This document shows, piece after piece, positions 14,736 to 24,208 of a stretch of 51,407 nucleotides of DNA. Origin of the DNA: DASSBR01 sp035688265 (lineage in GTDB: Bacteria; Pseudomonadota; Gammaproteobacteria; Natronospirales; DASSBR01); contig DASSNE010000037.1 of assembly GCA_035688265.1 (NCBI GenBank), forward strand, positions 1 to 51,407, written 5' to 3'. Position 1 is the first letter of the stretch. The number at the start of each line of letters is the position of its first letter. Position numbers and translations under genes: made by a program. The notes beneath the pieces are model-generated. The model saw only the letters and a list, made by a program, of their open reading frames with translations, had not been told where the DNA came from and made no database searches.

Positions 14736-16496
14736 ATGTGCGGCATTGCCGGCGCAATTTGCTTCGATGACCGCGCCCCGGAACTCGCCGGATTGACGAA
14801 GACTGTCGCGGCGATGCACCGCCGCGGCCCGGACGGCGACGGCCTCGTCGCGCACGGCGGCGTGGCGCTCGGTCACCGCCGCCTCAAGATCATCGACCTG
14901 TCCGAACGCGGCGCGCAGCCGATGGTGGACAGCGAGCTGGGGCTCACGCTCGCGTTCAACGGCTGCATCTACAACCATCGCGAACTGCGCCGCGAGCTCG
15001 AAGGCAAGGGCTACCGTTTCTTCTCGTCCAGCGACACCGAAGTCATCCTGAAGGGCTATCACGCCTGGGGCGAGGATTGCGTCAAGCGCTTCAACGGCAT
15101 GTTCGCGTTCGCGATCGCCGAGCGCGACAGCGGTCGCGTCGTGCTGGCGCGCGACCGGCTGGGGATCAAGCCGCTGTATTACCACGCCGACGACAAGGCA
15201 TTCGCGTTCGCTTCGTCGCTGCCGGCGCTGCTTGCCGGCGGCGTCGGCGACCATGCCATTGATCCGGTGGCGCTGCATCACTACATGACGTTCCACTCCG
15301 TCGTCCCCGCGCCGCATACGATTCTCAAGTCGGTGCGCAAGCTGCCGCCGGCCACCGTCATGGTTATTCAGCCGGGCGGGCGCCGCCAGGAACGACGCTA
15401 CTGGGAACTCGATTACGCACCGGACGACTCGCGCTCGTTCGAGGAATGGCAGGACGTGCTGCTCAAGGCGCTGCGCGAGGCGGTTCAGCGGCGGCTGGTG
15501 GCGGACGTGCCGGTCGGCGTGCTGCTCTCCGGCGGGCTGGATTCAAGCCTGATCGTCGGGCTGCTGGCCGAGGCGGGCCAGACCGGGCTCGAAACATTCT
15601 CGGTCGGTTTCGAGAGTGTCGGGCGCGAAAAGGGTGACGAGTTCGAGTATTCGGATGTCGTCGCCGACCGTTTCGAGACGCGTCATCACAAGCTGTTCGT
15701 CGATTCAGACGAATTGCTGCCGGCGCTCGCCGACTGCGTCGCCGCAATGTCCGAGCCGATGGTCAGTCACGACGTGATCGGCTTTTACCTGCTGTCGCGC
15801 GAGGTCGCAAAGCACGTCAAGGTGGTGCAAAGCGGGCAGGGCGCGGACGAGGTCTTCGGCGGCTATCACTGGTATCCGCCGATGGTGGGGAGCCAGCATC
15901 CGGTGGCGGATTACGCGCGCGTGTTCTTCGATCGCGATCATGCGGAGTTCGCCGAGGCGGTCGTGCCGGAGCTGGTCGGCGACGACTACAGCCGCCGCTT
16001 CGTTCACGATCATTTTGCGATGCCGGGCGCCAGCCTGTCGGTCGACAAGGCGCTGCGGCTCGACACGACGATCATGCTGGTCGACGACCCGGTCAAGCGC
16101 GTCGACAACATGACGATGGCGTGGGGCCTCGAAGCGCGCGTGCCGTTTCTCGATCACGAACTGGTCGAGCTGGCCGCGCGCATTCCGGCCGAGTACAAAA
16201 TTCAGGGCGGCGGCAAGCACGTCCTCAAGGAAACGGCGCGCCGGGTGATTCCGGCGACGGTCATCGACCGGCCCAAAGGCTACTTTCCGGTGCCGGCGCT
16301 CAAGTACCTGCGCGGGCCGTATCTCGATTTCGTGCGCGACGTGCTCGGCAGCGACGCTGCGCGCACCCGCGGTATTTTTCAGCCGGCTTACGTTGAGCGC
16401 CTGCTGGCCGAGCCGGAGGAGCACATCACGCCGCTGCGCGGCTCGAAGCTCTGGCAGGTGGCATTATTGGAGTATTGGCTGCAGACTCATTTGTAG
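14736..16496 (+). CDS. asnO: N-acetylglutaminylglutamine amidotransferase
   Basis: A 586-residue asparagine-synthetase-B-like enzyme. Cys2 (MCGIAGAI) is the glutaminase nucleophile of the N-terminal class II amidotransferase domain. The C-terminal synthetase domain has the PP-loop VLLSGGLDSSLIVGLLA at about residues 262-278, and later GQGADEVFGGYHWYP. Its place directly before the GNAT/ATP-grasp gene and the M42 peptidase gene identifies the NAGGN type rather than true AsnB. It amidates the C-terminus of N-acetylglutaminylglutamine to give the osmoprotectant NAGGN amide. Cytoplasmic. A purine-rich AGGGATAGG precedes the ATG. Confidence 0.93.
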   Translation: MCGIAGAICFDDRAPELAGLTKTVAAMHRRGPDGDGLVAHGGVALGHRRLKIIDLSERGAQPMVDSELGLTLAFNGCIYNHRELRRELEGKGYRFFSSSDTEVILKGYHAWGEDCVKRFNGMFAFAIAERDSGRVVLARDRLGIKPLYYHADDKAFAFASSLPALLAGGVGDHAIDPVALHHYMTFHSVVPAPHTILKSVRKLPPATVMVIQPGGRRQERRYWELDYAPDDSRSFEEWQDVLLKALREAVQRRLVADVPVGVLLSGGLDSSLIVGLLAEAGQTGLETFSVGFESVGREKGDEFEYSDVVADRFETRHHKLFVDSDELLPALADCVAAMSEPMVSHDVIGFYLLSREVAKHVKVVQSGQGADEVFGGYHWYPPMVGSQHPVADYARVFFDRDHAEFAEAVVPELVGDDYSRRFVHDHFAMPGASLSVDKALRLDTTIMLVDDPVKRVDNMTMAWGLEARVPFLDHELVELAARIPAEYKIQGGGKHVLKETARRVIPATVIDRPKGYFPVPALKYLRGPYLDFVRDVLGSDAARTRGIFQPAYVERLLAEPEEHITPLRGSKLWQVALLEYWLQTHL

Positions 16497-16517
16497 GCTG
16501 AAAGGATTTTCATTGTC

Positions 16518-18257
16518 ATGGCCGACAAAGACCGCCTCCATCACCGCGTCGAACGCCAGAGCGCGCCGTCGCTCAAGATCTGGCACGAGGGCGTCGACCA
16601 GACGACGCAGGAGCAGTTGCCGCGCAACGTGGTGCTGGAGTGCGGCTGGGGCCGGCTGATCTTCGGACATACGTTCGATGACCCGCAGGTGCTCGTCGAC
16701 ACGCTGGAGGACGAGTCGCCCGACCGGCGCGACATCGCGCTGTACATCCAGGACCCGCACGTTATTCTCGCGCTCGCGCCGCAGCGCCTGTTTCTCGATC
16801 CGTCGCACACGTTCCGGCTGTGGATGCACAATTATCGTGCCGCGCGCGTGCGACCGCAGGGTTTCAACGTGCGCCGGCTGCGCACGCGCGGCGATGCGGA
16901 GGCGGTGAACGATATCTATCGCAAGCGCGGCATGGTCGATGTCGATCCGGGCTTCGTCTGGCGCAACCGCAAGGTGCGCAACCTGACGTACCTCGTCGCG
17001 GAGGCTGACGACGACGGTCGCATTGTCGGCACCGTCACCGGCGTCGATCACAAGCATGCGTTCAATGATCCGGAGAACGGTTCGAGCCTGTGGTGCCTGG
17101 CGGTCGATCCGCAGGCGCGTTGTCCCGGCATCGGCGAAGCGCTGGTCACGCACCTGGCGGATCACTATCACGCGCGCGGGCGCTCGTTCATGGACCTGTC
17201 GGTGATGCACGACAACGAGTCGGCGATCCGGCTGTACGAAAAGCTCGGCTTCCAGCGCGTGCCGGTGTTCTGCATCAAGCACAAGAATCCGATCAACGAG
17301 CAGTTGTTCATCGGGCCGCAGCCGGAGGAACGGCTGAACCCGTACGCGACGATCATCGTCAACGAGGCGCGCCGGCGCGGTATCGCCGTCGAGGTGATCG
17401 ATGCCGAAGGCGGCTATTTTGCGCTTTCGTTCGGCGGTCGGCGCATCGTCTGCCGCGAATCCCTGAGCGAACTGACAACGGCGGTCGCGATGAGTCGCTG
17501 CGATGACAAGCGTGTCACGAGCCGCCTGCTGGCGCGCGCGGGCCTGAACGTGCCGGCGCAGCAACCGGCGGACGATCCCGAGGCGGATGCCGCCTTTCTG
17601 AAAGCGCACGGTGCGGTCGTGGTCAAGCCTGCGCGGGGCGAGCAGGGCCGCGGCGTCAGCGTCAACCTGCGCGATCCGGACGCATTGGCGGCGGCCGTCG
17701 CCGCGGCGCGAAAGAGGTGCGACGACGTGATCCTGGAGGAGTTCATCGACGGCATCGAGTTGCGGCTGATCGTGATCGACTGCACACTGGTGGCGGCGGC
17801 CGTGCGCCAGCCGCCGGCGATTACCGGCAGCGGCAAGCACACGATCGCGCAGTTGATCGACAAGCAGAGTCGCCGTCGTGCCGCGGCGACCGACGGCGAG
17901 AGTCGCATTCCGGTCGATGACGAAACCCGCCGCTGCATCGGCGCGCGTGGCTATCAACTCGACGACGTGCTGCCGGCCGGTGAAGTGCTGCAGGTGCGCG
18001 AGGCGGCCAACCTGCACGTCGGCGGCCTGCTCGAAGACGTCACCGCGCAACTTGGCCCGGTGCTGCGGCAGAAGGCCGAGGAAGCTGCGAAGGCGCTCGA
18101 TATTCCCGTCGTCGGCCTCGACTTCATCGTGCCGGCGATCGACGGTGACCGCTACGCGATTCTCGAAGCCAACGAGCGCCCGGGTCTGGCCAACCACGAG
18201 CCGCAACCGACCGCCGAAAAGTTCATCGATCTGCTCTTTCCGGCGACGGCGGGTTGA
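16518..18257 (+). CDS. ngg: N-acetylglutaminylglutamine synthetase, GNAT/ATP-grasp fusion
   Basis: A 579-residue two-domain enzyme. A GNAT acetyltransferase domain at about residues 115-260 has the acetyl-CoA region LWCLAVDPQARCPGIGEALV and DNESAIRLYEKLGFQRV. A RimK/cyanophycin-synthetase-like ATP-grasp domain fills about 320-575, with VVVKPARGEQGRGV, VILEEFIDGIELRLIVID and the metal-binding end FAILEANERPG-like YAILEANERPG. Together these acetylate glutamine and ligate a second glutamine. It lies 21 bases after asnO. The name follows the characterised asnO-ngg pair of Sinorhizobium and Pseudomonas. Confidence 0.93.
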   Translation: MADKDRLHHRVERQSAPSLKIWHEGVDQTTQEQLPRNVVLECGWGRLIFGHTFDDPQVLVDTLEDESPDRRDIALYIQDPHVILALAPQRLFLDPSHTFRLWMHNYRAARVRPQGFNVRRLRTRGDAEAVNDIYRKRGMVDVDPGFVWRNRKVRNLTYLVAEADDDGRIVGTVTGVDHKHAFNDPENGSSLWCLAVDPQARCPGIGEALVTHLADHYHARGRSFMDLSVMHDNESAIRLYEKLGFQRVPVFCIKHKNPINEQLFIGPQPEERLNPYATIIVNEARRRGIAVEVIDAEGGYFALSFGGRRIVCRESLSELTTAVAMSRCDDKRVTSRLLARAGLNVPAQQPADDPEADAAFLKAHGAVVVKPARGEQGRGVSVNLRDPDALAAAVAAARKRCDDVILEEFIDGIELRLIVIDCTLVAAAVRQPPAITGSGKHTIAQLIDKQSRRRAAATDGESRIPVDDETRRCIGARGYQLDDVLPAGEVLQVREAANLHVGGLLEDVTAQLGPVLRQKAEEAAKALDIPVVGLDFIVPAIDGDRYAILEANERPGLANHEPQPTAEKFIDLLFPATAG

Positions 18258-18274
18258 TCTTCGAAGGAGGAACA

Positions 18275-19441
18275 ATGCCCAAACTGCCGATCGACGCTGA
18301 TTACCTCACCACTACGATGCTCGAGATGCTGCGCATGCCGAGCCCGACCGGCTTTACCGACGAAATCGTCCGCTACACCGGGGAGCACCTGAAGGCGCTC
18401 GGCATTCCGTTCGAGTTGACGCGGCGCGGCGCGATTCGGGCAGACCTCAAGGGGCGGCAGGCAAGTCCCGACCGGGCGATCGTCGTGCACCTCGACACGA
18501 TCGGCGCGATGGTCAAGGACCTGAAGGACAACGGCCGGCTGGAAATCGTCTCGGTCGGCACCTGGTCGTCACGCTTTGCCGAGGGTGCGCGGGTGACGAT
18601 CTTCACCGACAACCGGCCGCTGCGCGGTACGATTCTGCCGCTCAAAGCGTCGGGCCATACGTTCAATGAGGAAGTCGACACGCAGCCGGTCGCATGGACC
18701 AATGTCGAGGTGCGCGTCGACGAGGTCGCAGAGAGCACTCACGACCTGGCGGAACTGGGCATCAACGTCGGCGACTTCATTGCCGTCGATGCAAATCCGG
18801 AAATCGACAGCACCGGCTTTATCAATTCGCGCCATCTGGATGACAAGGCGGGCGTCGCCGTGCTGCTCGCGGCCGCCAAAAGCCTGCGCGAGCATCAGGC
18901 TGAACTGCCGGTCGATTGCCACCTGCTGTTCACGATTTCCGAGGAAGTCGGCTCGGGCGCCTCGGCCGTGCTGCACCGCGACGTGGCGGAGATGGTCACC
19001 ATCGACACCGCGCCGAGCGCGCCGGGGCAGAATGCGCGCGAGTTCGGCGTGACCATCGCAATGCAGGATTCCGACGGCCCGTTCGATTATCACCTGACGC
19101 ACAAGTTGTTGCAGCTTTGCTGCGAGGCGGACATTCCGCACCGGCGCGACGTGTTCCGCTACTACCATTCCGACAGCGCCTCGGCGATCGAGGCCGGCAA
19201 CGACATCCGCAATGCACTGACCTGTTTCGGCGTCGACGCGACCCACGGTTACGAGCGCACGCACATGAACGCGCTGCTGTCGCTCGCCGAGCTGATGACG
19301 TGCTACGCGCAAAGCGAACCGACGTTCCTGCGCGACAAGGAAGAACTGGCGCCGCTGGAAGGTTTTCCCACCCTTCCCGTCGAGGAACAGGAGGTTTGGG
19401 AAGCGCAGCCGGAACCAATGGAGTCGGGGAATGTCCCTTGA
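18275..19441 (+). CDS. Osmoprotectant NAGGN system M42 family peptidase
   Basis: A 388-residue metallopeptidase related to M42 glutamyl aminopeptidases. Metal-ligand blocks are visible: IVVHLDTIG, INSRHLDDKAGVAVLL (the shared Asp), FTISEEVGSGAS (catalytic Glu pair) and a late TIDTAP and THGYERTHM. The start is ATG 18275, 4 bases after AAGGAGG; the open frame extends 7 codons further upstream. This subfamily is found almost only beside asnO and ngg. A role in NAGGN turnover or maturation is inferred from that context and is not shown by the sequence. Confidence 0.9.
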   Translation: MPKLPIDADYLTTTMLEMLRMPSPTGFTDEIVRYTGEHLKALGIPFELTRRGAIRADLKGRQASPDRAIVVHLDTIGAMVKDLKDNGRLEIVSVGTWSSRFAEGARVTIFTDNRPLRGTILPLKASGHTFNEEVDTQPVAWTNVEVRVDEVAESTHDLAELGINVGDFIAVDANPEIDSTGFINSRHLDDKAGVAVLLAAAKSLREHQAELPVDCHLLFTISEEVGSGASAVLHRDVAEMVTIDTAPSAPGQNAREFGVTIAMQDSDGPFDYHLTHKLLQLCCEADIPHRRDVFRYYHSDSASAIEAGNDIRNALTCFGVDATHGYERTHMNALLSLAELMTCYAQSEPTFLRDKEELAPLEGFPTLPVEEQEVWEAQPEPMESGNVP

Positions 19442-19469
19442 GTCAAGAATAAAGCCGTTTGGAGGCACC

Positions 19470-22400
19470 ATGTCGAAGTGGATCATCGCGGCGCTCGCGC
19501 TGCTTTCGTTTGGCGCGGCGCAGGCCGCCGACAATCCGTTGCTGTTGCTGCGCTCGCCGACGATGTCGAAAACGACCATCGCCTTCGAATACGGTGGCGA
19601 AATCTGGACGGTGCCGCGCTCGGGCGGCCAGGCGCATCGGCTCGCGACCGGGATGGACCGGCTGATGAAGCCGATCTATTCGCCCGACGGCTCGATGATC
19701 GCCTACACCGGCACCTACGACGGCAATACGGATGTCTACGTCGTGCCGGCGTCCGGCGGCGATCCGCATCGACTGACCTATCACCCCGGCGCCGACATCG
19801 CCGTGGGCTGGACGCCGGACGGCAAGGACGTGCTGTTCCGCTCGCACCGGCGCAGTTATTCCGATCCGGACCAGCTCTACACCGTGCCCGTCACCGGCAG
19901 TTTCCCGCACGAGCTGCCGCTACCGATGGCCGAGGACGGCTCGTATTCGCCCGACGGCAGCCATATCGCCTACGTGCCCGGCTTTCAGTGGGAGCCGTTC
20001 TGGAAGCATTACCACGGCGGCCAGACGACGCAGATCTGGCTGGCGCGGCTGTCGGATTCGAGCGTGGTCAAAATCCCGCGCGAGGGCGCCAACGAAAACG
20101 GCCCGATGTGGGTCGGCAACACCGTCTATTTCCTCTCCAACCGCGGCGGGCCGATTACGCTGTTCGCCTACCATGTCGGCTCCGGCAATGTGACGAAGCT
20201 GATCGACAACACCGGCTTCGACATCACCTCCGCTTCGGCCGGCCCCGGCGGCATCGTCTATTCGCAATTCGGCCAGCTGCATATTTACGACTTCGCCACC
20301 GGCAAGACGCACCCGGTGCAGGTCACGGTGTCCGGCGATCTGCCGCAGCGCCGGCCGCACTGGCAAAACGTGTCGAAGGACATCGTGCATGACGCGGTTT
20401 CGCCGAATGGGGTGCGCGCGCTGTTCGAGGCGCACGGCGACATTCTGTCGGTGCCCACCGAGCACGGTAGCATTGTCAACCTGACGCACACGCCGGGCGT
20501 CGAGGATCGCGATCCGGCCTGGTCGCCGAACGGCAAGTGGGTTGCCTATTTTGCCGACCGCGATGGCGAATACGATCTCTATATTCGCGCGCAGGACGGC
20601 ACCGGCGGGTCGCGCAAGATCACGCTCGGCCAGGACAATGCCTTTTACTACAACCTGACCTGGTCGCCGGACAACCACAAGCTGCTGTTCAGCGACCAGA
20701 AGCTCAATCTCTGGTACGTCGATCTGTCATCGCGGCATCCGCAGCCGGTCAAAGTCGATACCGACACCTACGTGCTGATGAGCCACCTCGATCCGACCTG
20801 GTCGCCGGACAGCCGCTGGATCGCCTACACGAAGGTGATGCCGAATTTCATGCACGGCGTGTACGTGTACTCCCTCGACGATCACAAGACGCACGACGTG
20901 ACCGATGGCTCGAGCGACTGTCGTTATCCCGCGTTCGATGCCGATGGCAAATATCTCTACTTCACCGGCAGCACGAGCATGGCCTTGAGCGAAGGCTACC
21001 TGCACATGTCGCGTATCGCGCATCCGATCACACGGCACGTGTACGCGGTGATGCTGCAATCCGGAACGCCGTCGCCGCTCGCGCCGCAGGCGGGATTCGA
21101 GCAACCCAACAAGACTGACAACGACAAGCACGACAACAACGCGCCGAAGGTGTCGATTGACTTTCACGACATCGTCTCGCGCGCGGTTGCGCTGCCGATC
21201 GAGGGCGCGAATTATACCGGCCTCGCGGCCGGCGACAGCGGCGTCCTGTATCTCGAGAAGGCGCCGCGCGTAGTGCTGCCGGAGGACATGAGCCGCGACG
21301 GTGTTGCGGTCTCCATCGTGCGCTTCGACCTCGACAAGCAGAAGACCAGGACGCTGCAGGACGACGTCACGAACTTCAAGCTTGCCGCGAACGGCGACAA
21401 GATGCTGTACGAGCAGCACGGGCAATGGTTCATCAGCGATGCGAAGCCTGACGCCAAGCCTACCAGGCTCGACGTCGGCTCGATGCGCGTGTTCGCCGTG
21501 CCGCAGGAAGAGTGGGCGGAGATGTATCACGACGCGTGGCGGATCGAGCGCGCGTTCTTCTACAGCCCGATCTTCGACGGTCTCGATATCGACAAGGCCG
21601 AGAAGGAATTCGCGCACTACCTGCCGGGCATCGCCAGCCGCGACGGCCTGACGTTCCTGTTCCGCGAAATGATGAGCTACATGTCGGTCGGTCACATGTT
21701 TATTCGCGGCGGTCACCAGCCGAAGATGCAGGACATCAAGGTGGGGCTGCTGGGCGCGAACTACGCGATCGATCACGGCCACTACCGCATTACGCGCATC
21801 TTCGACAACGGCAAATGGAACCCGGACCTGTACGCGCCGCTCGCGCAGCCGGGGCTGAAGGTGAAGGTCGGCGATTACGTGCTGGCGGTGAACGGCAAGT
21901 CGCTCGACGCGAGCGACAACATTTACCAGGCGTTTACCGATCTCGCCGGCAAGAAAGTGACGTTGACGGTCGGGCCGAACCCGGGCATCCAGGGCAGCCA
22001 CCAGATCGTCGTCAAGACCATTCCCAGCGAATTCGGGCTGCGCAACACCGCGTGGATCCGGCACAACATGGAGGTCGTGAACAAGCTGTCGCATGGCAAG
22101 CTCGCCTACGTTTACCTGCCCGATACCGCCTGGGGCGGCTTCAGCAATTTCAACCGGTATTTCTTCTCGCAGGTGGACAAGAAGGGCGTCATCATCGACG
22201 AGCGCTTCAACCATGGCGGGTATCTGTCCGACTACATCATCCAGTACCTGAAACGTAAGCCGATGAGCCTGGGCGTCGAGCGCTGGGGTCGGCGCACGGT
22301 CCTGTTTCCGCCGGAGGCGATCTTCGGGCCGAAGGTGATGATCATCAACCAGTACGCGGGTTCCGGTGGTGATGCGCTGCCCTGGTATTTCAAGATGGAC

Positions 22401-22751
22401 AACATCGGTACGCTCGTGGGTCAGCGCACCTGGGGCGGCCTGGTGGGTATCAGTGGCTATCCGCAGTTAATGGACGGCGGCAGTATCACCGCGCCGCGGT
22501 TTGGTATTGAAGGGTTGAATGGGACTTTTCCCGTCGAGAATCACGGGATTTCGCCGGATGTGGCGGTTTGGCAGAATCCTGCTGCCGTGCGGCAGGGGCA
22601 TGATCCGCAGCTTGAGCGGGCGGTTCAGATTGCCATGAAGCAGCTGAAAGAACATCCTCAGCCGCATTACAACCGGGCGCCCTGGCGGAATTATCATCCG
22701 CATTTGCCGCCATTACCGAATGGTGCCGATTCGGCAGGCAAGGGGAAATAG
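19470..22751 (+). CDS. Exported tricorn-like S41 family protease
   Basis: A 1093-residue protein starting at ATG 19470 (GGAGG at 19461-19465) with signal peptide MSKWIIAALALLSFGAAQA. Residues 25-650 contain beta-propeller repeats of the PD40/TolB type (for example YSPDGSMIAYTG, WSPNGKWVAYFAD, WSPDSRWIAYT). A PDZ domain follows at about 770-850 (VKVGDYVLAVNGKSLD). The S41 catalytic domain includes SVGHMFIRGG with the His, and NQYAGSGGDALPWY with the probable nucleophile Ser965. Architecture and length match bacterial tricorn homologues, which degrade peptides. It follows the M42 gene by 28 bases and probably shares its transcript. Confidence 0.9.
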   Translation: MSKWIIAALALLSFGAAQAADNPLLLLRSPTMSKTTIAFEYGGEIWTVPRSGGQAHRLATGMDRLMKPIYSPDGSMIAYTGTYDGNTDVYVVPASGGDPHRLTYHPGADIAVGWTPDGKDVLFRSHRRSYSDPDQLYTVPVTGSFPHELPLPMAEDGSYSPDGSHIAYVPGFQWEPFWKHYHGGQTTQIWLARLSDSSVVKIPREGANENGPMWVGNTVYFLSNRGGPITLFAYHVGSGNVTKLIDNTGFDITSASAGPGGIVYSQFGQLHIYDFATGKTHPVQVTVSGDLPQRRPHWQNVSKDIVHDAVSPNGVRALFEAHGDILSVPTEHGSIVNLTHTPGVEDRDPAWSPNGKWVAYFADRDGEYDLYIRAQDGTGGSRKITLGQDNAFYYNLTWSPDNHKLLFSDQKLNLWYVDLSSRHPQPVKVDTDTYVLMSHLDPTWSPDSRWIAYTKVMPNFMHGVYVYSLDDHKTHDVTDGSSDCRYPAFDADGKYLYFTGSTSMALSEGYLHMSRIAHPITRHVYAVMLQSGTPSPLAPQAGFEQPNKTDNDKHDNNAPKVSIDFHDIVSRAVALPIEGANYTGLAAGDSGVLYLEKAPRVVLPEDMSRDGVAVSIVRFDLDKQKTRTLQDDVTNFKLAANGDKMLYEQHGQWFISDAKPDAKPTRLDVGSMRVFAVPQEEWAEMYHDAWRIERAFFYSPIFDGLDIDKAEKEFAHYLPGIASRDGLTFLFREMMSYMSVGHMFIRGGHQPKMQDIKVGLLGANYAIDHGHYRITRIFDNGKWNPDLYAPLAQPGLKVKVGDYVLAVNGKSLDASDNIYQAFTDLAGKKVTLTVGPNPGIQGSHQIVVKTIPSEFGLRNTAWIRHNMEVVNKLSHGKLAYVYLPDTAWGGFSNFNRYFFSQVDKKGVIIDERFNHGGYLSDYIIQYLKRKPMSLGVERWGRRTVLFPPEAIFGPKVMIINQYAGSGGDALPWYFKMDNIGTLVGQRTWGGLVGISGYPQLMDGGSITAPRFGIEGLNGTFPVENHGISPDVAVWQNPAAVRQGHDPQLERAVQIAMKQLKEHPQPHYNRAPWRNYHPHLPPLPNGADSAGKGK

Positions 22752-22956
22752 ATGGTTTTGTGCCGCCTGCGGCGGCGGGCTGATTGGGCGGGGGTGTCGA
22801 CCCCCTACGGCGAGTTACTTTCCTTTCGGGGAAAGTAACCAAAGCCATTGCTCCTGTCGCTTGGTCCGCAGCACATCCTGTGCTGCGGACTTCCCGAAGG
22901 CTGCGCTCGATGTCGCGGGAGAAGAGGCCGGCCGTCGTGGCCGGCTAAGAAGGGAA
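22752..22956. other. Intergenic repeat with three consecutive hairpins
   Basis: Three perfect palindromes occur in order: GTTACTTTCC/GGAAAGTAAC (22814-22839, loop TTTCGG), CCGCAGCAC/GTGCTGCGG (22866-22888) and GCCGGCC/GGCCGGC (22927-22945). The GTTACTTT...AAAGTAAC sequence is a familiar interspersed repeat of proteobacterial genomes. It separates the convergent tricorn-like and DUF2442 genes and may end both transcripts, though none has a T-tract. No gene is seen. Confidence 0.75.
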
Positions 22957-23226
22957 TTATTCGGTTTGGTCGATTTCTGCGGACTGTCGTCCTAAAAGTA
23001 AGCCGGCAACTGAGATGTCTTCATCTATCTGAGGCCAATATATGCCTTCGCCGCCGCCCAGCAGCTCGTAATCTTTACGTTGTGAGGGCGAAGCTTTCGC
23101 CAGGCGCGGAAACCAGACAAGCGGGACGGACAGGTTTCTGCCGTCTGTCAGTGACACGACAAGTTCTTCGTCCGTACAGCGAACGTGTTCGGCGCGCGGT
23201 ATGGCGTCAGTGGCCAGGGAACTCAT
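22957..23226 (-). CDS. DUF2442 domain-containing protein
   Basis: An 89-residue protein with the full family pattern: VRCTDEELVVSLTDGRNLSVPLVWFPRL (here split as LTDGRNLSVPL and VWFPRL), QRKDYELLGGGEGIYWP and DEDISVAGLLLG. DUF2442 proteins are usually encoded next to a DUF4160 protein; the pair is suspected to be toxin-antitoxin-like, but function is unproven. Here the upstream DUF4160 partner overlaps it by 20 bases and carries a frameshift. DUF2442 itself looks intact. Confidence 0.9.
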   Translation of the reverse strand: MSSLATDAIPRAEHVRCTDEELVVSLTDGRNLSVPLVWFPRLAKASPSQRKDYELLGGGEGIYWPQIDEDISVAGLLLGRQSAEIDQTE

Positions 23227-23442
23227 TCCAAGCTTCCTCGAACTGCGTTAGATGCTCTTCCACTATCTTAGTCAACTGCGATAGCTCATGGGAAGCAAAC
23301 CCTGTGCTGCGGGCCAACGCTGTTGGTCGTAGCCAGAACTTGGCCAATGCCCGGTCCCGCTGGACGTGGAAGTGCGGTGCTCGTTGTTTTCGTTGGAATA
23401 GAAGAAAAAGCGATAAGGGCCTATGCGAAGAATCGTGGGCAT
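23207..23442 (-). pseudogene. DUF4160 gene with single-base frameshift
   Basis: Starting at ATG 23442 the frame reads MPTILRIGPYRFFFYSNENN, the classic DUF4160 N-terminus. Near 23376-23381 the expected Pro-Pro codons read as GAG-CACCG-CAC, one C short. The family-like remainder (HFHVQRDRALAKFWLRPTAL, then ARSTGFASHEL and FEEAWNEFPGH) continues in the next frame to a TGA at 23209-23207. Restoring one base gives a normal protein of about 79 residues. The start lies 1 base after the gspN stop. It is either a recent pseudogene or an assembly error. Confidence 0.88.
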
Positions 23443-23443
23443 T

Positions 23444-24208
23444 TTACATCGTTAAATTGCCACTGAATGCGAAGTGCGTTGCGCCGTTGTTGTCGGTGCG
23501 GCCGAGGAAGCCTAGCGCCTGTTTCAGGCCGGGGGCGGCGTTGCCGCGGGCGGTCATGGTGCCGCGGCATTGGTATTGGCCGTTTTTGCTGACGGTCACC
23601 GTGGCATCCAGATCGATGGGGCCGCCGCTGTCGTGGGCGCGACCGTGGATGATGCCGTTGGCGTCGGTTGTGAAGGTGGCGACGTAGCCGCCCAGGTCCA
23701 TTGGCTGCGGCCATTGGGCGTGCAGGTGATCGACGGTGATGCGGCCGACCAGCGCTGTCGGGTGGTTGTCGGCCATTACGAAGCGGTCGAGATCGAATGT
23801 GATGCGGCCGGTCGCGCTGTTGGCCGGCAGGTGCAGCCAGCCGAGCGCCGGTGTCAGGTCCAGGGGCCCGTGGACGTTGGTGACGACGATTTTGCCGCCT
23901 GGTGCGAGGACAGCTTCACCCGTTAACTCGGTCGCGGCGCCGTGGACGCGCAGGTCGTAATCGAGTTTGCCCGTGAACAGCGCCCAAGGGTGAACGCTCC
24001 AGCTCACGCGGCCCAGCACGGCGCCATTGACTCGAAGTTGATGCGCCTGGCCGTGCCACGGGGTGCCTTGCGGTGCTACGACCGCGATCGGGCCGTTGGC
24101 CGGCAGTACCCAGCGAAACAGCATCGATGCCGGCAGTGTCAGCGCCAGAAAGAACAGGTACGCAACTATGCCAACGCCGGAGAACAGTGCGATGCGGCGC
24201 CAACTCAT
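23444..24208 (-). CDS. gspN: Type II secretion system protein N
   Basis: A 254-residue bitopic inner-membrane protein. The N-terminus (MSWRRIALFSGVGIVAYLFF) carries the transmembrane helix, followed by the GspN-typical LPASMLFRWVLPANGPIAV and GTPWHGQA. The rest is a beta-rich periplasmic domain with little recognisable motif. The start overlaps the gspM stop (ATGA); the frame is open further upstream but that part is antisense to gspM. It is the last gsp gene of the operon, followed immediately by the broken DUF4160 gene. Confidence 0.87.
   Translation of the reverse strand: MSWRRIALFSGVGIVAYLFFLALTLPASMLFRWVLPANGPIAVVAPQGTPWHGQAHQLRVNGAVLGRVSWSVHPWALFTGKLDYDLRVHGAATELTGEAVLAPGGKIVVTNVHGPLDLTPALGWLHLPANSATGRITFDLDRFVMADNHPTALVGRITVDHLHAQWPQPMDLGGYVATFTTDANGIIHGRAHDSGGPIDLDATVTVSKNGQYQCRGTMTARGNAAPGLKQALGFLGRTDNNGATHFAFSGNLTM

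Noticed and set aside
14736..16496. Ordinary asparagine synthetase AsnB
   Set aside because: Direct linkage to the GNAT/ATP-grasp synthetase and the M42 peptidase marks the NAGGN type.
22814..22945. Rho-independent terminators for the tricorn-like gene
   Set aside because: The stems are strong, but none is followed by a T-tract; kept only as repeats.
22848..23687. 279-codon plus-strand open frame over the repeat region and into gspN
   Set aside because: It runs through hairpin repeats and antisense to DUF2442, DUF4160 and gspN, all of which match families on the other strand.
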